Shown in pieces: positions 17,085 through 28,290 of a stretch of DNA of 50,471 bases. How positions within the stretch are numbered: the stretch's first letter is position 1; the number at the start of each line of letters is the position of its first letter. Where the stretch lies: positions 1 through 50,471 of the forward strand of contig NZ_BBDM01000018.1 in assembly GCF_001316245.1 (NCBI RefSeq), in the 5' to 3' direction. The translations under genes and the position numbers were made by a program. Source of the stretch: Vulcanisaeta sp. JCM 14467. GTDB taxonomy: Archaea; Thermoproteota; Thermoprotei; Thermoproteales; Thermocladiaceae. The notes beneath the pieces were generated by a model. It saw nothing but the letters and a program-made list of their open reading frames with translations, was not told where the DNA came from and did not search any database.

Positions 17085-18994
17085 TCATGGGGGCAGGATG
17101 CTAATGATGTCGCTGGCTATCTCGGTAAGCCCAAGCTCCTCGACCGTTTTCCTCCTCGGGTAGCCAGTGCTTGGGTCCCAACCAAGGGTTTCCCAGTACT
17201 GCTCCCTCATCCTCTCCACATCCTCCTCGGTCAACTTAACACCTGCCAATGGTCCCTCTGGGAATGGTTCGAGAACTCTCTTAGGTAGTTTCCAGTCCTT
17301 CTTTGGGTTTATGCCTTCCCTAACATTGAATAATTGCCTAAGCGTGTGGATCCTATGACCAACCTTGAGCAGCTCCTGCTGTGTGTACTTCATGCCCGTT
17401 ACGGCGTAGATCAGGTCTATGTACGGCAGGGTCCTATAGATGACCTGCGAGGCGAATTGGCAGAAGCCTATGGAGTTCTCCACCTGCGTCGTCATGGCTA
17501 TTATGGCTGCCTTACGACCCTTATCACCATAGTCATACTTAGGCGATGCCCCAAGGTCCATGCCTATGTCGAAGGGCGTCCAAAGTCTCTTACCGCCCTC
17601 ACCCCACCAGTGGACGCCACCTGCGGTGTGTCTACCAGGCGTTGGGTCTGCCGTGTATGTAATGGCGAGGCCAGGCAGGAACTGCGGGTGGTGCGCAGGT
17701 AATTCCTGACCGCCAACGTGCATTGCGTACTGCTCGGTGCCCCTGCCAATTATCTCGGCGGCCTTCTTAACTCCCTGGCCGAGCACCTTACCAATGCCCT
17801 CTGCCTTACCGATTAACTCAACGAGCTTAACAACAGCGTCTGGGTCGCCCCACTTCAGCGGGAATCCTACGTCCTTCTCTGTGAGTATTCCCTTCTCATA
17901 GAGTTCAAAGGCGAAGCCAACCGCATTGGCTGTGGATATTGTGTCCAACCCATATAAATTACATAACTCACCTGCGTATACGACGGAGTCCTGATCCGCA
18001 TTTAATAGGGCTGGCCCGAAGAGTGAGGCGGTCTCATACTCAAGCCTATGCCCTATGTCAACGAGGCCATACCTGGTGTTTCTCCTAATCCAGGCGCCGC
18101 AGGACACTGGGCAGCTGGCGCAGCCGTAGGGCTTGACGTTGTCCTTAATAACCGTGTTTGTGCCGAACTTCTCCAGGTTCTTTGTGCCGTAGTCCCTAAC
18201 GCCGATACCAGCCCAATTCTTAATTGGTGTGTCGCCGGAGAGTACGCTCGTGTCTAGCGTGGATATTGTCCCGTACTTATGCCAAATCTCGTAGGCCCTA
18301 GCCTCGTTGTCCTCAGGGCATCGAGCATCTCCTTAATCTTCTGCCTGAGTAGGTCCCTGTCATGTATCTCGGGTTTCTTATCGCCAACGGCTACTATTGC
18401 TTTCAACTTTTTACTACCCATGACAGCGCCAAGTCCGGACCTACCATAGGCCCTACCGTACTCATTAATGATCGCCGCAATCAACTGAAGTCTCTCGCCA
18501 GCCGGTCCAATACTGACAACCTGGGCACCTTATACCTACGCCTTAACTCATCCTCGGTCTCCCTCGTGGTCTTACCCCATAGGTCTGTGGCGCTCTCGAT
18601 GTGTATGTCACCATTATCAATGAGTATGTAGACAGGCTTCTCGCAACGCCGGTGACGAATATGGCGTCTAAGCCAGCCTCCAACAACTTGGGCCCAAACC
18701 TACCACCCGCATTACTATCACCCCAACCGCCAGTCAGTGGTGACTTGCCCACGGCCATGGACCTACCAGTCATTGGAATACCACTGGCGTTTAATAGACC
18801 CGATATTATGCCAAGGATGTTGTCAGGGCCAGTGGATCAGCCTTAGGCTTTATATGCGTATAGAGGAACCAGACGCCGAGACCATAACCGCCAAGGAAGT
18901 TTCTATAAACCTCATCTGGGACCTGTATTTTCCTGATTTCACCTGTTGAGAGGTTGACGAAGCCTATAACTCCATTAACACCCTTAATTGTCAC
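17085..18994 (-). CDS. aor: Tungsten-containing aldehyde ferredoxin oxidoreductase (several frameshifts)
   Basis: AOR oxidises aldehydes to carboxylic acids with ferredoxin as acceptor, using a tungstopterin and a [4Fe-4S] cluster. Starting at 18994, the N-terminus has NLSTGEIRKIQVPDEVYRNF and LGGYGLGVWFLY, then GKSPLTGGWGDSNAGGRFGP, typical cofactor-binding segments. The cluster motif YGCASCPVSCGAW (Cys-x2-Cys-x3-Cys) lies near 18087-18125, and the last ligand is Cys in IGFCQFA. The total is about 636 residues, normal for the family. The frame is broken near 18820, 18650, 18500 and 18320, so the gene as written would not be functional. It lies in the metabolic block between the EF-Tu-like gene and MFS transporters and could oxidise an aldehyde made by the glycyl radical enzyme. 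Confidence 0.85.
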
Positions 18995-19069
18995 AGTAGG
19001 AGCATTGGTTATGCATTCTTTAAAGTTAAACCCGGAGGTTTATAGACATTAAGACGTGGTTACGTTATA

Positions 19070-20281
19070 CTAAGGAGTATTGGTAATCCTCTGCACGCCC
19101 TCACTCTTGTGTAATTGCTCAAATAGGTATGATGACACCCACAGCATTGCGCCGGCGATCATGTAACTACCGCCAATACCCACCGCACTCGCCAGGTAAC
19201 CCGACGCTAGCGACCCCGTCAAATACGCAGAGCCGGTAATGAAGTTATACGCGCCAAGGCCCCTACCCTCCTCACCCTTACCAAGTCTCTCAAAGACCAT
19301 AACGCTTGATGCGGTGTAGAACGTCGAGAAGGCAATGCCTGCGGCCAGTGGGTATAGCGTTAACCCGGTAATAATCATGGCCTCGGGAGTTATTGATGAT
19401 AAGCCGATCAGGAAGTAAGACAATCCCCTCAGCACTAATGTGCGTGATGAGGCCCTAGCATTGCCGCCGAGTACCCTTATCATGCGTGGGGTTATCATGA
19501 AGCCGATTATTTGAACACCCATGCCCACGGATATTATGGTCATGACCCAGGTCCTCGATAAACCACCAACCCTCAGGCCATAGGGGTAGAGCGTGTTGAA
19601 TATACCTGATGATACGTAGAAGATGATGAGTGCTGAGTAAAGGGTGACTAACTCACCGACATTAGTACCAACACCACGGGCTCGCTTACCGATCAGTCTC
19701 TTAACCGTTGTTGAGCCATTGCCGTTGGTTACCCGTGGAATAGAGAATAAGGACCAGGCAAAGGAGATTATTGGCAGTAAGCCCATAATGAATAATATGT
19801 GCTCAGTGCTCATGAAGCTGGATAATACGGCGGCTGAGACATCGCCTATTAAGTAACCTAGTGAGCTGGCGAAGTTAAGTACCGAGTATGACTCGTTCAA
19901 GTCATGCTTATCGGAGGACTTGACGAGTATGAAGCTTGTGGAGACACCGATGGCGGATGAGAATAGGGAAGCGGCGGCGTAGTAAAGGACTATCTGCGGT
20001 ATGCCGGGTGCGTATGACAATGCCAGGATGAAGAGTGCCGTTCCGAGGAAGCCCAGGGAAAGGACTTCCCTGCTTCCATACCTATCGAGGAGGAATCCCC
20101 ACAGTAATGGGGCGATTATGCCGACTGCTGAACCGGCGCCAATGGCGTAGCTAACATCCACGGCGCTACCCCTTAGCGAGGCAATCTCAAGAGTAATTAA
20201 GGTACTTAGGGGACCAATGGCGACACTATATGGAAGTAACGACAATACCCACCTATTGCTCCGCTTATCAATGATGCCCAT
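19070..20281 (-). CDS. Major facilitator superfamily transporter
   Basis: Intact, 403 residues with about 12 hydrophobic helices. The loop after the second helix, LLWGFLLDRYGSREVLSLGF, has the MFS 'G-x-x-x-D-R-x-G-x-R' signature. The protein belongs to the OFA/ACS-like drug or metabolite group by general look; substrate cannot be told. It is followed on the same strand by the AOR gene and preceded by an alpha/beta hydrolase gene about 115 bases upstream. Proton-coupled uptake or efflux of a small organic compound is the likely role. Confidence 0.8.
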   Translation of the reverse strand: MGIIDKRSNRWVLSLLPYSVAIGPLSTLITLEIASLRGSAVDVSYAIGAGSAVGIIAPLLWGFLLDRYGSREVLSLGFLGTALFILALSYAPGIPQIVLYYAAASLFSSAIGVSTSFILVKSSDKHDLNESYSVLNFASSLGYLIGDVSAAVLSSFMSTEHILFIMGLLPIISFAWSLFSIPRVTNGNGSTTVKRLIGKRARGVGTNVGELVTLYSALIIFYVSSGIFNTLYPYGLRVGGLSRTWVMTIISVGMGVQIIGFMITPRMIRVLGGNARASSRTLVLRGLSYFLIGLSSITPEAMIITGLTLYPLAAGIAFSTFYTASSVMVFERLGKGEEGRGLGAYNFITGSAYLTGSLASGYLASAVGIGGSYMIAGAMLWVSSYLFEQLHKSEGVQRITNTP

Positions 20282-20395
20282 ACCGCAACCAAACTAATAA
20301 GGAGTCCATTTAAAACATACTACACGAGAACAATTAAAAATGGAGAAGAAGACTCATCGAACCTTTTGATCATTCATGCGTGGCACTATGCCCTA

Positions 20396-21226
20396 CTAAA
20401 TCGTTATTGGGCCCTCCCTACTGAACCTATTCTCATTAACGAGCCTTACATGCTCCTCAACACGCCTGTTAAAATCGTGCGGCCTCTCAATGTAGATTGC
20501 ATGGCCAGTGTTGTTAAAGATTATGTACCTGGACAACCTAATACCATTAAATAATTCCTCACTACCTTTAATGGAGACCAGCCTATCCGCGTTGCCGTGC
20601 ATTATCGTTGTTGGTACATTAATACTACCCAGCTTATCGACGTAATTCGTCACCAGTATAACGGATAACTGACCAAGGTATGCATGTAGTGGCATCCTCA
20701 GGTTGTACCTAAGCCTTACGAAGTTCTCGAAGGCGTCTGGGTTCCTCTTAACCCACTGCTCACTAAATGCCAGCTCTATCTGTGACTTGAAGAAGCCGTA
20801 ATCATCATATTGATTCTTAAGTAGTGATAGGAATTCAGTGCCTATGCTCGCGGATATTATGGGCCTGGGCATTGTTGATACGAGTATTAATGACTTAACT
20901 AAGTCTCCGTACTTAAGCACGAAGCCCTGGGTTATCATACCACCCATTGAGAAGCCGAGAAGGTGGAAGCTCCTCAGGTTTAGTGCACTAACAACGCTGT
21001 ATACGTCATCAATTATTCTATCCATGGAGTAGGAGTTGGTGGGCTTATCGGATAAGCCGACACCCCTATTATCAATTAGCACGAGCCTAAACCTGTATGC
21101 CAGCTCCCACTGGAAGTGCCAGGTGGTTAGGTCCCAGCTGAAGCCCTGTATCAATACGAGCGGTTCACCACTACCGACAACCTCATAGTAAATCCTAGTG
21201 CCGTCCCTAGACACTGCAAATGGCAT
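20396..21226 (-). CDS. Alpha/beta hydrolase
   Basis: Intact, 276 residues. The oxyanion-hole strand is LVLIQGFSWDL, the nucleophile elbow is LLGFSMGGMITQ (Ser near residue 94), the acid is Asp in MHGNADRLVSI, and the base is His in NNTGHAIYIERP near the C-terminus. DNRGVGLSDKP is the usual loop after strand 4. The sequence fits the carboxylesterase / 3-oxoadipate enol-lactonase / proline iminopeptidase branch. No signal peptide, so it acts in the cytoplasm. It lies between two MFS transporter genes on the same strand, which suggests uptake and hydrolysis of an ester or lactone. Confidence 0.8.
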   Translation of the reverse strand: MPFAVSRDGTRIYYEVVGSGEPLVLIQGFSWDLTTWHFQWELAYRFRLVLIDNRGVGLSDKPTNSYSMDRIIDDVYSVVSALNLRSFHLLGFSMGGMITQGFVLKYGDLVKSLILVSTMPRPIISASIGTEFLSLLKNQYDDYGFFKSQIELAFSEQWVKRNPDAFENFVRLRYNLRMPLHAYLGQLSVILVTNYVDKLGSINVPTTIMHGNADRLVSIKGSEELFNGIRLSRYIIFNNTGHAIYIERPHDFNRRVEEHVRLVNENRFSREGPITI

Positions 21227-21340
21227 TGTTAAGTAGTAATTAACTGGTTAATTAGCGTACTTTTGATAGTGACTATATAACACTATATATTGGTTTATTA
21301 TCAATTGGTCATACGCATTAACAATTAGGAAGTACGCGTA

Positions 21341-23020
21341 TTATGGGACATGCGCACCCTTACTCACACTCTCTTCATACACGTACCTACCGCCCCTCAT
21401 GTATGATAGCACGGCTCCTATGAGAACGAAGGCTATGGATATGTATAGTGAGAACCTGAGCCCTATCATGAATGGTGGGCCTAGAACGCTTGGCAGGAAT
21501 GTATTGCTATCAAGTAGCTTCACCACGTTTGTCGGTAGGTTATTAATTGCGGAGCTCGGAAGTACTGATGCGGGGTCCATTCCGAGGAATGTCGCGAAGA
21601 GTAGGCTTGATGCTGGTATATTGGCTAGGGCGTTGGCTACGTCGGTCGGTAGTCCGTAGCTTAGGGCGATATCGTGAATCCTAATCGGCACGTATTGGGA
21701 GAATACGCTCATGGCTATTGTGAAGAACATAGCCATACTTATCGTGGAACCAACATTACTCAAGGTCTGCCTCATGCCATTACCGGCCCCTCTGTCTCTC
21801 GGTGGTAATGCATTCATGATTGATGTCGTGTTTGGTGAGGCGAATAGTCCATTACCAATGCCGTTGAGGAATAGTATTGACTCAAACTCAACCAGGTTGA
21901 AGTTATAGGGTAGGAGTGTGAGTAGGTAGAGTGATACGGCTATTATGGCCATGCCCACGGTCGCAACAATCCTAGCGCCATACCTATCAGTGAGTGAGCC
22001 GCCTATTGGCGCCATTATCACGGTACCCACGAGCATCGGTAGCATGTATATGCCCGCCCAAAACGGTGTCTCCGTGTAGCTAAAGCCATGGAGTGGCAGG
22101 TATATGCCCTGAAGCCATATTGTTATTAGGAACATTATCGCACCCCTTGCGAGTGATGATAGGAAGAGGGCCATTACACCATATGTGAAGGGCCTAACCC
22201 TAAACAGCGACAACTTAAACAAAGGCTCCTCCTGCCTAAGCTCAATCGGTATGAATGCGATGATTAATGCCGTACCGGCTACGAAGGAGGCAATAACCAA
22301 TGGGTTTGTCCAACCCATTTCCGAGCCTCCATAGGGCATTAGGGCGTAGGTGAAGCCTAGGGTTATTAGGACGAGGCCGAGGGCCAGCGTTAGGTTACCC
22401 CAATAATCAATCTTCACCCTCACGCTCCCCCTATCAACCCTCCTCAACTTGAATATGGACCACAGGGCGCCAGCCACTGCGAAGGGCACATTAACTAGGA
22501 AGAGTAAGTGCCAGTCGTAGTTCGAGAGTAGACCGCCCAGTATTATTCCGAGGAAGGAGCCGATTATGAATGAGGCTTGGTTAAGGCCGAGTGCCCTGCC
22601 CCTCTCGCCTGGTGGGAAGGCGTCGGTAAGTAATGCCGTACTATTAACCATGATGAAACCACCACCAATTGCCTGAATAACCCTAAACACTATCAGGAGC
22701 AATGCGCCAAAATTGCCCGAATTGCTCGGTATTAGTGATAGCAGTACTGAGGCTATTGCAAATATTATGAATCCGAGGGTGTAGAGCCTGGTCCTGCCGT
22801 ACAGGTCAGAGATCCTACCAAAGGTAACGAGGACGCTGGCGAGCACGATGCTATAGCCCATGAGAACCCAAAGCAGGTAATCAAACTCTCCAGGTAGGAA
22901 TGGGTTAACATTCAATCCCCTAAATATAGTGGGTAATGAGATTAGGACTATATACATGTTGATTGAGGACATGATCACTCCAAGCGTCGTATTAGTCAGC
23001 ACAACCCACTTATACTCCAT
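21341..23020 (-). CDS. MFS transporter of the DHA2 (EmrB/QacA) family
   Basis: Intact, 559 residues with about 14 membrane helices, the hallmark of the drug:H+ antiporter-2 family. Characteristic segments are LVTFGRISDLYGRTRLYTLG (MFS motif A), AIGGGFIMVNSTALLTDAFP and RGRALGLNQASFIIGSFLG (motif C region, antiporter signature). A long loop of about 70 residues before the last helix (ALANIPASSLLFATFLGMDP) fits QacA-type proteins. It probably exports toxic organic compounds using the proton gradient. It may protect the cell from aromatic or long-chain products handled by the neighbouring enzymes. Confidence 0.85.
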   Translation of the reverse strand: MEYKWVVLTNTTLGVIMSSINMYIVLISLPTIFRGLNVNPFLPGEFDYLLWVLMGYSIVLASVLVTFGRISDLYGRTRLYTLGFIIFAIASVLLSLIPSNSGNFGALLLIVFRVIQAIGGGFIMVNSTALLTDAFPPGERGRALGLNQASFIIGSFLGIILGGLLSNYDWHLLFLVNVPFAVAGALWSIFKLRRVDRGSVRVKIDYWGNLTLALGLVLITLGFTYALMPYGGSEMGWTNPLVIASFVAGTALIIAFIPIELRQEEPLFKLSLFRVRPFTYGVMALFLSSLARGAIMFLITIWLQGIYLPLHGFSYTETPFWAGIYMLPMLVGTVIMAPIGGSLTDRYGARIVATVGMAIIAVSLYLLTLLPYNFNLVEFESILFLNGIGNGLFASPNTTSIMNALPPRDRGAGNGMRQTLSNVGSTISMAMFFTIAMSVFSQYVPIRIHDIALSYGLPTDVANALANIPASSLLFATFLGMDPASVLPSSAINNLPTNVVKLLDSNTFLPSVLGPPFMIGLRFSLYISIAFVLIGAVLSYMRGGRYVYEESVSKGAHVP

Positions 23021-23093
23021 TAACGATCAAAACCGTTATCAAAACCAAGTCATATTTAAAACTAACGCAAATCAAAATGAAATGACTCGTTGC

Positions 23094-24332
23094 TTACCTC
23101 CTCTTCTCAGCCATGTACTTAACGGTATACAGTAATGTTAGGGCAATTATGTAAAATACAAATGTCGTTAAATAGACCAATATGAAATTACCTGTTAAAC
23201 CCTCAAAATAACCAAATATTGTTGGTCCTGTAAAGGAACCAACATTACCAACCCAATCTATGAGGGTTATCACCGTGGCTGAAGCCGCCCCGGTGAATAA
23301 TTGAGTTATAAGCGCCCAGAATGCTTATGCCCATCATCGTACCTATTATTATGAGGGATAACCCAATAGCAAGTATTAACACGTTGGTGGGGAATAAATA
23401 GGTCATTAATGCCCCAATAAGGGAAATAATTACGCCGACCCCAACATGATTAAATCTCTCACCAGTCTTATCCGAGTGCCTGCCCCAAACCACCATTACC
23501 ACGAGTACGACAAACCAAACACCACCCAGGATCCACCCAATGTAGTAAAGACCAAGCTTACTGGCTAGGTATAGGATCGTGGGCATCCAAACAAAAATAC
23601 CGGCGAAATTAAGGGCTGCGAAGAAGTAATATATGGCGAGGGTAATCGTCCTCCAATCCCTCACAGCCCTACCTATACTATACCCTCCTGTAACCATCTC
23701 AATGCTTTTACGTTCCTCCAACAACCTATTCAAGAACGCCCTCTTTTCATCATCACTTAACCACTTAGCATCGTTGGGCCTCTCCGTTAGGTAGAAGAAG
23801 GCTAGTAGCCCAAGGATTATCGTGGGTACCCCAAGGGCTATGAACATGAACCTCCAACCGTAAAACTCAACGAGCCACCCCTGTATTGGAGACCCAATAA
23901 TGCCTGAGATTGGTATACCAAGCAGATAAAGCGACATGGCTAATGCCTCTGCTCCCTTGGGAACACGTGGAGATAAAATACGTAATACTTGGGGCAAATG
24001 GACCCTCGAAGAAACCAACCAAGTACCTAATCACTAGGAGCTCCACCGCATTCTGGACATAACCAGTCAGCGTTGCGAAAACTCCAAACCCAACTATCCA
24101 TACTGGTAATAATAACTTAACACCACGTTTCTGGGTTAGGTACGTCCCGGGTATAGAGAATGTTAAGTAACCAAAGAAGAAAATACCCGCAGCTAACCCA
24201 GCAATAAACGGCGTTGATCTCAGGGAAGTCTCCATGTCAGGTATTGCAAACGTGAAACTAGCCTTATCAAAATTATAAAGTATTAATGCAATAAGCAAAA
24301 GGGAATCAGCTAACCCACGCCTTTCTCACAGC
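23094..24332 (-). CDS. MFS transporter of the anion:cation symporter (ACS) type (frameshifted)
   Basis: Reconstructed from three pieces. The N-terminal part has ALILYNFDKASFTFAIPDM, typical of the ACS family (tartrate, phthalate, 4-hydroxyphenylacetate, sialic acid uptake). Frame changes occur near 24310, near 24000, and near 23270, after which the reading continues LIDWVGNVGSFTGPTIFG and ends with KYMAEKRR at 23094. Middle pieces have GWLVEFYGWRFMFIALGVPT and MVVWGRHSDKTGER, the motif-A loop. A GTG near 24332 is a possible start. It is divergent from the glycyl radical enzyme gene across a 360-base gap, the usual arrangement for an importer of that enzyme's substrate. Confidence 0.7.
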
Positions 24333-24692
24333 ACGGTTAATTACTTCCTTATCACTAGATTCCGGTACCATTAAATTTATTATCCTTTATTGATCCAAAT
24401 CTAAGGATAACCCTAACTAAGTAAATATAGTATACCTAAAAAAATATATAGATTATATTTTATCATAATATCATAAATCACGTGGGGCATCATCATAGGG
24501 GACATTATTAGGTATTTGTTAACGGTCATTTGTTATTTATCCTATATAACTATTTTAATTTACATAATGAAAGATTATCGACCATTACGTTAATTATTAT
24601 TTTATTTATATGCATGGGAATATTACATAGTTTATTTATGAGATATAAGGAAAAGTTATTTACATTGCTTAATTCATAATATTAAATTGAGA
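24333..24692. other. AT-rich intergenic region between MFS and glycyl radical enzyme genes
   Basis: About 360 bases without a credible gene on either strand, markedly AT-rich (for instance TAAAAAAATATATAGATTATATTTTATCATAATATCATAAATC-type composition near 24435-24480). It should hold the divergent promoters of the transporter and the enzyme, but several TATA-like stretches make it impossible to pick one. No clear inverted repeat was found. Confidence 0.4.
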
Positions 24693-27187
24693 ATGGCTAT
24701 GGATGCATCTAAATTATTAGGAGGTTCCGTGCCTTTACGAATTCAGAAAATGAAGGAGAGAATACTCTCAAGCCCTATTATGCCTGACCTTGAGAGGGCT
24801 AAGTGGGTTACGAAGGTGTATAAGGAGACTGAGGGTAAGCCGATAGGCCCTGCTATGCGTGCCGCTCTCGCTATTCAGGAGACCTTTCGTAATTACCCGA
24901 TTTGGATTGATGAGGATGAGGTGCTTGTTGGGCATATATCCTCAAAGAAGGGGGTCTTGGGCCAGCCTGTTTATGTTGAGATGTCTATTTATTTGAATGA
25001 AATCCTCATACCATATTACTTCTATAGGAGTGAGGAGAAGTTGAAGGAAGCGTTTCCTGAGGGTATTGGTAGCTTATCACCTGAGGCATTGAAATGGTAT
25101 ACTAGGATACCTGAGGAGGAGTACAAATTACTTAAGGAGGAGATTGTGCCCTATTGGAAGGATAGGACGATAGCGCCCTGATGCGTAAGGAGTGGGAGAA
25201 GGCTGGATTGCTCGGGGAGCCATTGAAGGAGAAGAGGGAGACCTTCCTCGCGGCTATGCAGACAACGTATGACCTACTTGCGCCTGTTGTTCCTATGCAG
25301 GGGCATACAATAATTGGCCTTAAGAAGGTGCTTCAATTAGGTTTCAATGGAATTATAGAGCAGGCAAGAAGGCAGTTGGAGAAGTTCAAGAGGGATTTCG
25401 AGGAAGGCAGGATTAGTAAGGAAGCATATGAAAAGGCTGAGGACTTTCTAAGGGCTGTTGAGGTCTCTGCACAGGCAGTTATTGAATTTGCGGAGCGTTA
25501 TGCCAAGTTAGCTGAGGAGATGGCGAGCAAGGCTGATGGTGAGAGGAGAAAGGTTCTACTTGAGATAGCCGAGAGGATGAGGCGCGTCCCTGCCAATCCA
25601 CCGCGTAATTTCATTGAGGCATTACAGGCAGTATGGTTCACCCAAGTGGCTATTGCAATAGCTCATGCCGGTAATCAATTGATCATAGGCCCTGGTAGTT
25701 GATCAATTACTCTACCCATACTACAAGCAAGACATTGAGACTGGGCGTCTCACTCCTGACCAAGCCCTTGAACTCATAATGGAGTACTTATGCAAACTGG
25801 CGACATTCCTTGACGCCGGTCCGAACGTGGTTACGATTGGGGGTGTTGATAGGAATGGTGAGGATGCGGTAAATGACGTTAGTTACTTGTTCCTCGAGGC
25901 CTTTAAGAGGTTGAAGGGTTGTGGACGTGATGGACTGGCAGTTAGGATACACCCGGAGAAGACGCGAGGGAATTCGTCCTTAAGGCTGCCGAGGTCCTGA
26001 GGACTACGGCTGGACTGGCGTTCTACAATGATAAGACCATAATTAAGGATTTAATGGCTGATGGCTATTCGCTGGAGGATGCCAGGGATTACGCGGTGGT
26101 TGGTTGTGTTGAGCTTACTGGCGCAGGTAATAGTATTGGGTATACCTCGGGACAGGCCGTTAGGTTACCCCAGGTACTTGAGGCCACGTTATTTGGTGGG
26201 CGTTTAAGCGCTGCTGATTGGAGATTCGTGGGTGTGCCAACACCTTCAGCGACTGAGTTTAAATCCTTTGAGGATGTGAAGAGGGCATTTGTTGAGCAGT
26301 TGTCCTACGCAATAGACCTCATGATAAGGAGGACGGAGCTAAAGGATAAGGTAATTGTGGAGAACTACCCGCTGCCACTGTTTAGTGCGACTATTGAGGG
26401 GTGTATAGAGTCTGGTAAGGACGTTACCTGGGAGGTGCGCGTTATAACCATGCCACAGTAAGCGCGCAGGCATTAGCACGGTAGCCAACTCCCTCGCCGC
26501 AATTAAGTGGGCTGTCTTCGATAATAAGTTATTGACTATGGAGCAATTACTGGAACTTCTAAAGAGTAATTTCGAGGGTGCCGAGGAGATTAGGCAGATG
26601 TTGTGGAGGAAGGCTCCGAAGTACGGTAATGACGACCCATACGTTGATGAGATTGCCCAGTGGGTTGCGGATGTCATGGTTCAGGAGGGCAGGAAGAGGA
26701 AGTTCTGGATGGGAGGTACGTGGAGGGTTCTCTTCGTATCTGTATCAGGTTCACAGCTCTTTGAGGGTAAGTACCTAGGCGCCACGCCTGATGGGAGGAA
26801 GGCAGGTGAGCCCGTCTCTAACGGCATTGCGCCTGTTGAGGGTACGCAGATGAATGGTCTCACGGCGGTCTTAAGGTCAGCAGCCGTATAGGCATACCCA
26901 CGGTGAGTAGCGGTACATCACTAACGCTAAACATTAACCCAGCGAATATCAAGGATGAGGAGGGTCTCGAAAAATTCGCATCATTGATACTCGCCTACTT
27001 CATGCTTGGCGGTAGGCATGTGCAATTTAACCCAATAAGCAAGGAAATACTTCTAGATGCCCAGAAGCACCCAGAGAAGTACCCAGACCTAGTTGTTAAG
27101 GTCACGGGCTACTCCTGGCGCTTCATAGACCTACCCAAGAAGCTACAGGACGAAATAATCGCCAGGCTTGAGTATGAAGTGACGTAG
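24693..27187 (+). CDS. Glycyl radical enzyme (PFL/dehydratase superfamily; five or more frameshifts)
   Basis: About 830 residues, a normal length. Key residues are present: the active-site Cys in YAVVGCVELTGAGN (codon 26105-26107) and the radical Gly in VKVTGYSWRFIDL (codon 27107-27109), 26 residues from the end, followed by LQDEIIARLEYEV. The Gly-Cys-Val-Glu sequence, rather than the Cys-Cys pair of pyruvate formate-lyase, points to the dehydratase/decarboxylase/lyase branch (PflD, diol dehydratase, CutC, HpdB relatives). Frame breaks lie near 25175, 25700, 25970, 26450 and 26885. Substrate is unknown. Such enzymes need strict anoxia and a dedicated activase, which follows 4 bases downstream. 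The presence in a thermophilic crenarchaeon is unusual but not unprecedented (Archaeoglobus has PflD). Confidence 0.85.
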
Positions 27188-27190
27188 GCT

Positions 27191-28173
27191 ATGTCGAGTA
27201 ATGAATCATTTAAAAATGATGATGAGGTTACCGGTCTCGTCTTTAACATTGAACGTGAAGCCATACATGATGGGCCAGGCATAAGGACTGTAGTATTCCT
27301 AAAGGGTTGTCCACTTCATTGCCCCTGGTGCCAGAATCCCGAGGCATAAAGCCACACCCGGAGTTAATATGGTATGAGAATAGGTGCATTTTCGAGTTGA
27401 AATGCGTCGAGATTTGCCCACAGAAGGCATTAACCTACATACCCATGCCCAACAGGAGGATAATCATAAACAGGGCAAGGTGTGACCTATGCGGTAAATG
27501 CGTTGAGGTATGTCCTACTGGAGCACTTGATGTTGTTGGTAAACGCTATACCGTGAAGGAGGTTGTGGATATAATCATGAGGGACAAGGTGTTTTACGAT
27601 GTGTCCGGTGGGGGTGTAACGATTAGTGGTGGTGAGCCTACGATGCAACCTAGATTCGTCATTGCCCTACTGAGGAGGTTGAGGGAGCTGGGCATACACA
27701 CGGCGATTGAAACGGCATTACCATTTCCCTGGGAACACACAAAACCGGTTATTGATTTGGTGGATCTCGTAATATTGGACATAAAGATAATGGATCCAGA
27801 GAAGCACCTTAAGTACGTTGGCGTTCCTCTGGAGAGGGTTTTAACTAATGCAATCAACATATCAAGGTTGGGTAAGCCTATATGGGTTCACATACCAATA
27901 ATACCTGGCTATACCGACTATGAAGAGAACATAAGGCGCATTGCCGAATTCATAAGAGATAACTTACCAACGGCGGAGAGATATGAACTACTGGCATTTA
28001 ATAAGTACTGCAGCATTAAATATGAACGCCTAGGTATTGATTGGCCCCTTAAAAATGCCGATTTAATACCTGAGGATAAAATGGAGAGATTAACGAGCAT
28101 AGCTAAGTCAATCCTAAATAATGGCCGCGTCCTCGTAACCTGGAGGGGAATAGCCAAGAAGAAGGAGACCTAG
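27191..28173 (+). CDS. Glycyl radical enzyme activating enzyme, radical SAM (frameshifted)
   Basis: Uses SAM and an electron to place the radical on the partner glycine. From the ATG at 27191 the N-terminus gives [20 protein letters not shown] and PWCQNPE, with the Cys-x3-Cys-x2-Cys radical SAM cluster motif. One base is then missing near 27345 (GAGGCATAA, expected GAGGGCATAA) and the reading goes on [15 protein letters not shown]. Two extra ferredoxin-type clusters follow ([15 protein letters not shown] and [15 protein letters not shown]), as in activases of the dehydratase/decarboxylase branch, which again separates the system from PFL itself. [15 protein letters not shown] is the SAM-binding GGE motif. 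About 327 residues, starting 4 bases after the enzyme gene and clearly one operon. Confidence 0.9.
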
Positions 28174-28290
28174 TGCTTTGTGTGTCTTTTAAATATATAG
28201 TTATTATATAGATTTATTTGTGCAGTATATGTAATTATGTATTTCTTAAATAATATAATACTTAAAATAACTTTACAGAAAGTTTAATTG

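Noticed and set aside
24693..27187. Pyruvate formate-lyase
   Set aside because: The adjacent catalytic Cys pair is replaced by Gly-Cys-Val-Glu and the activase has extra clusters, so naming it PFL would be wrong.
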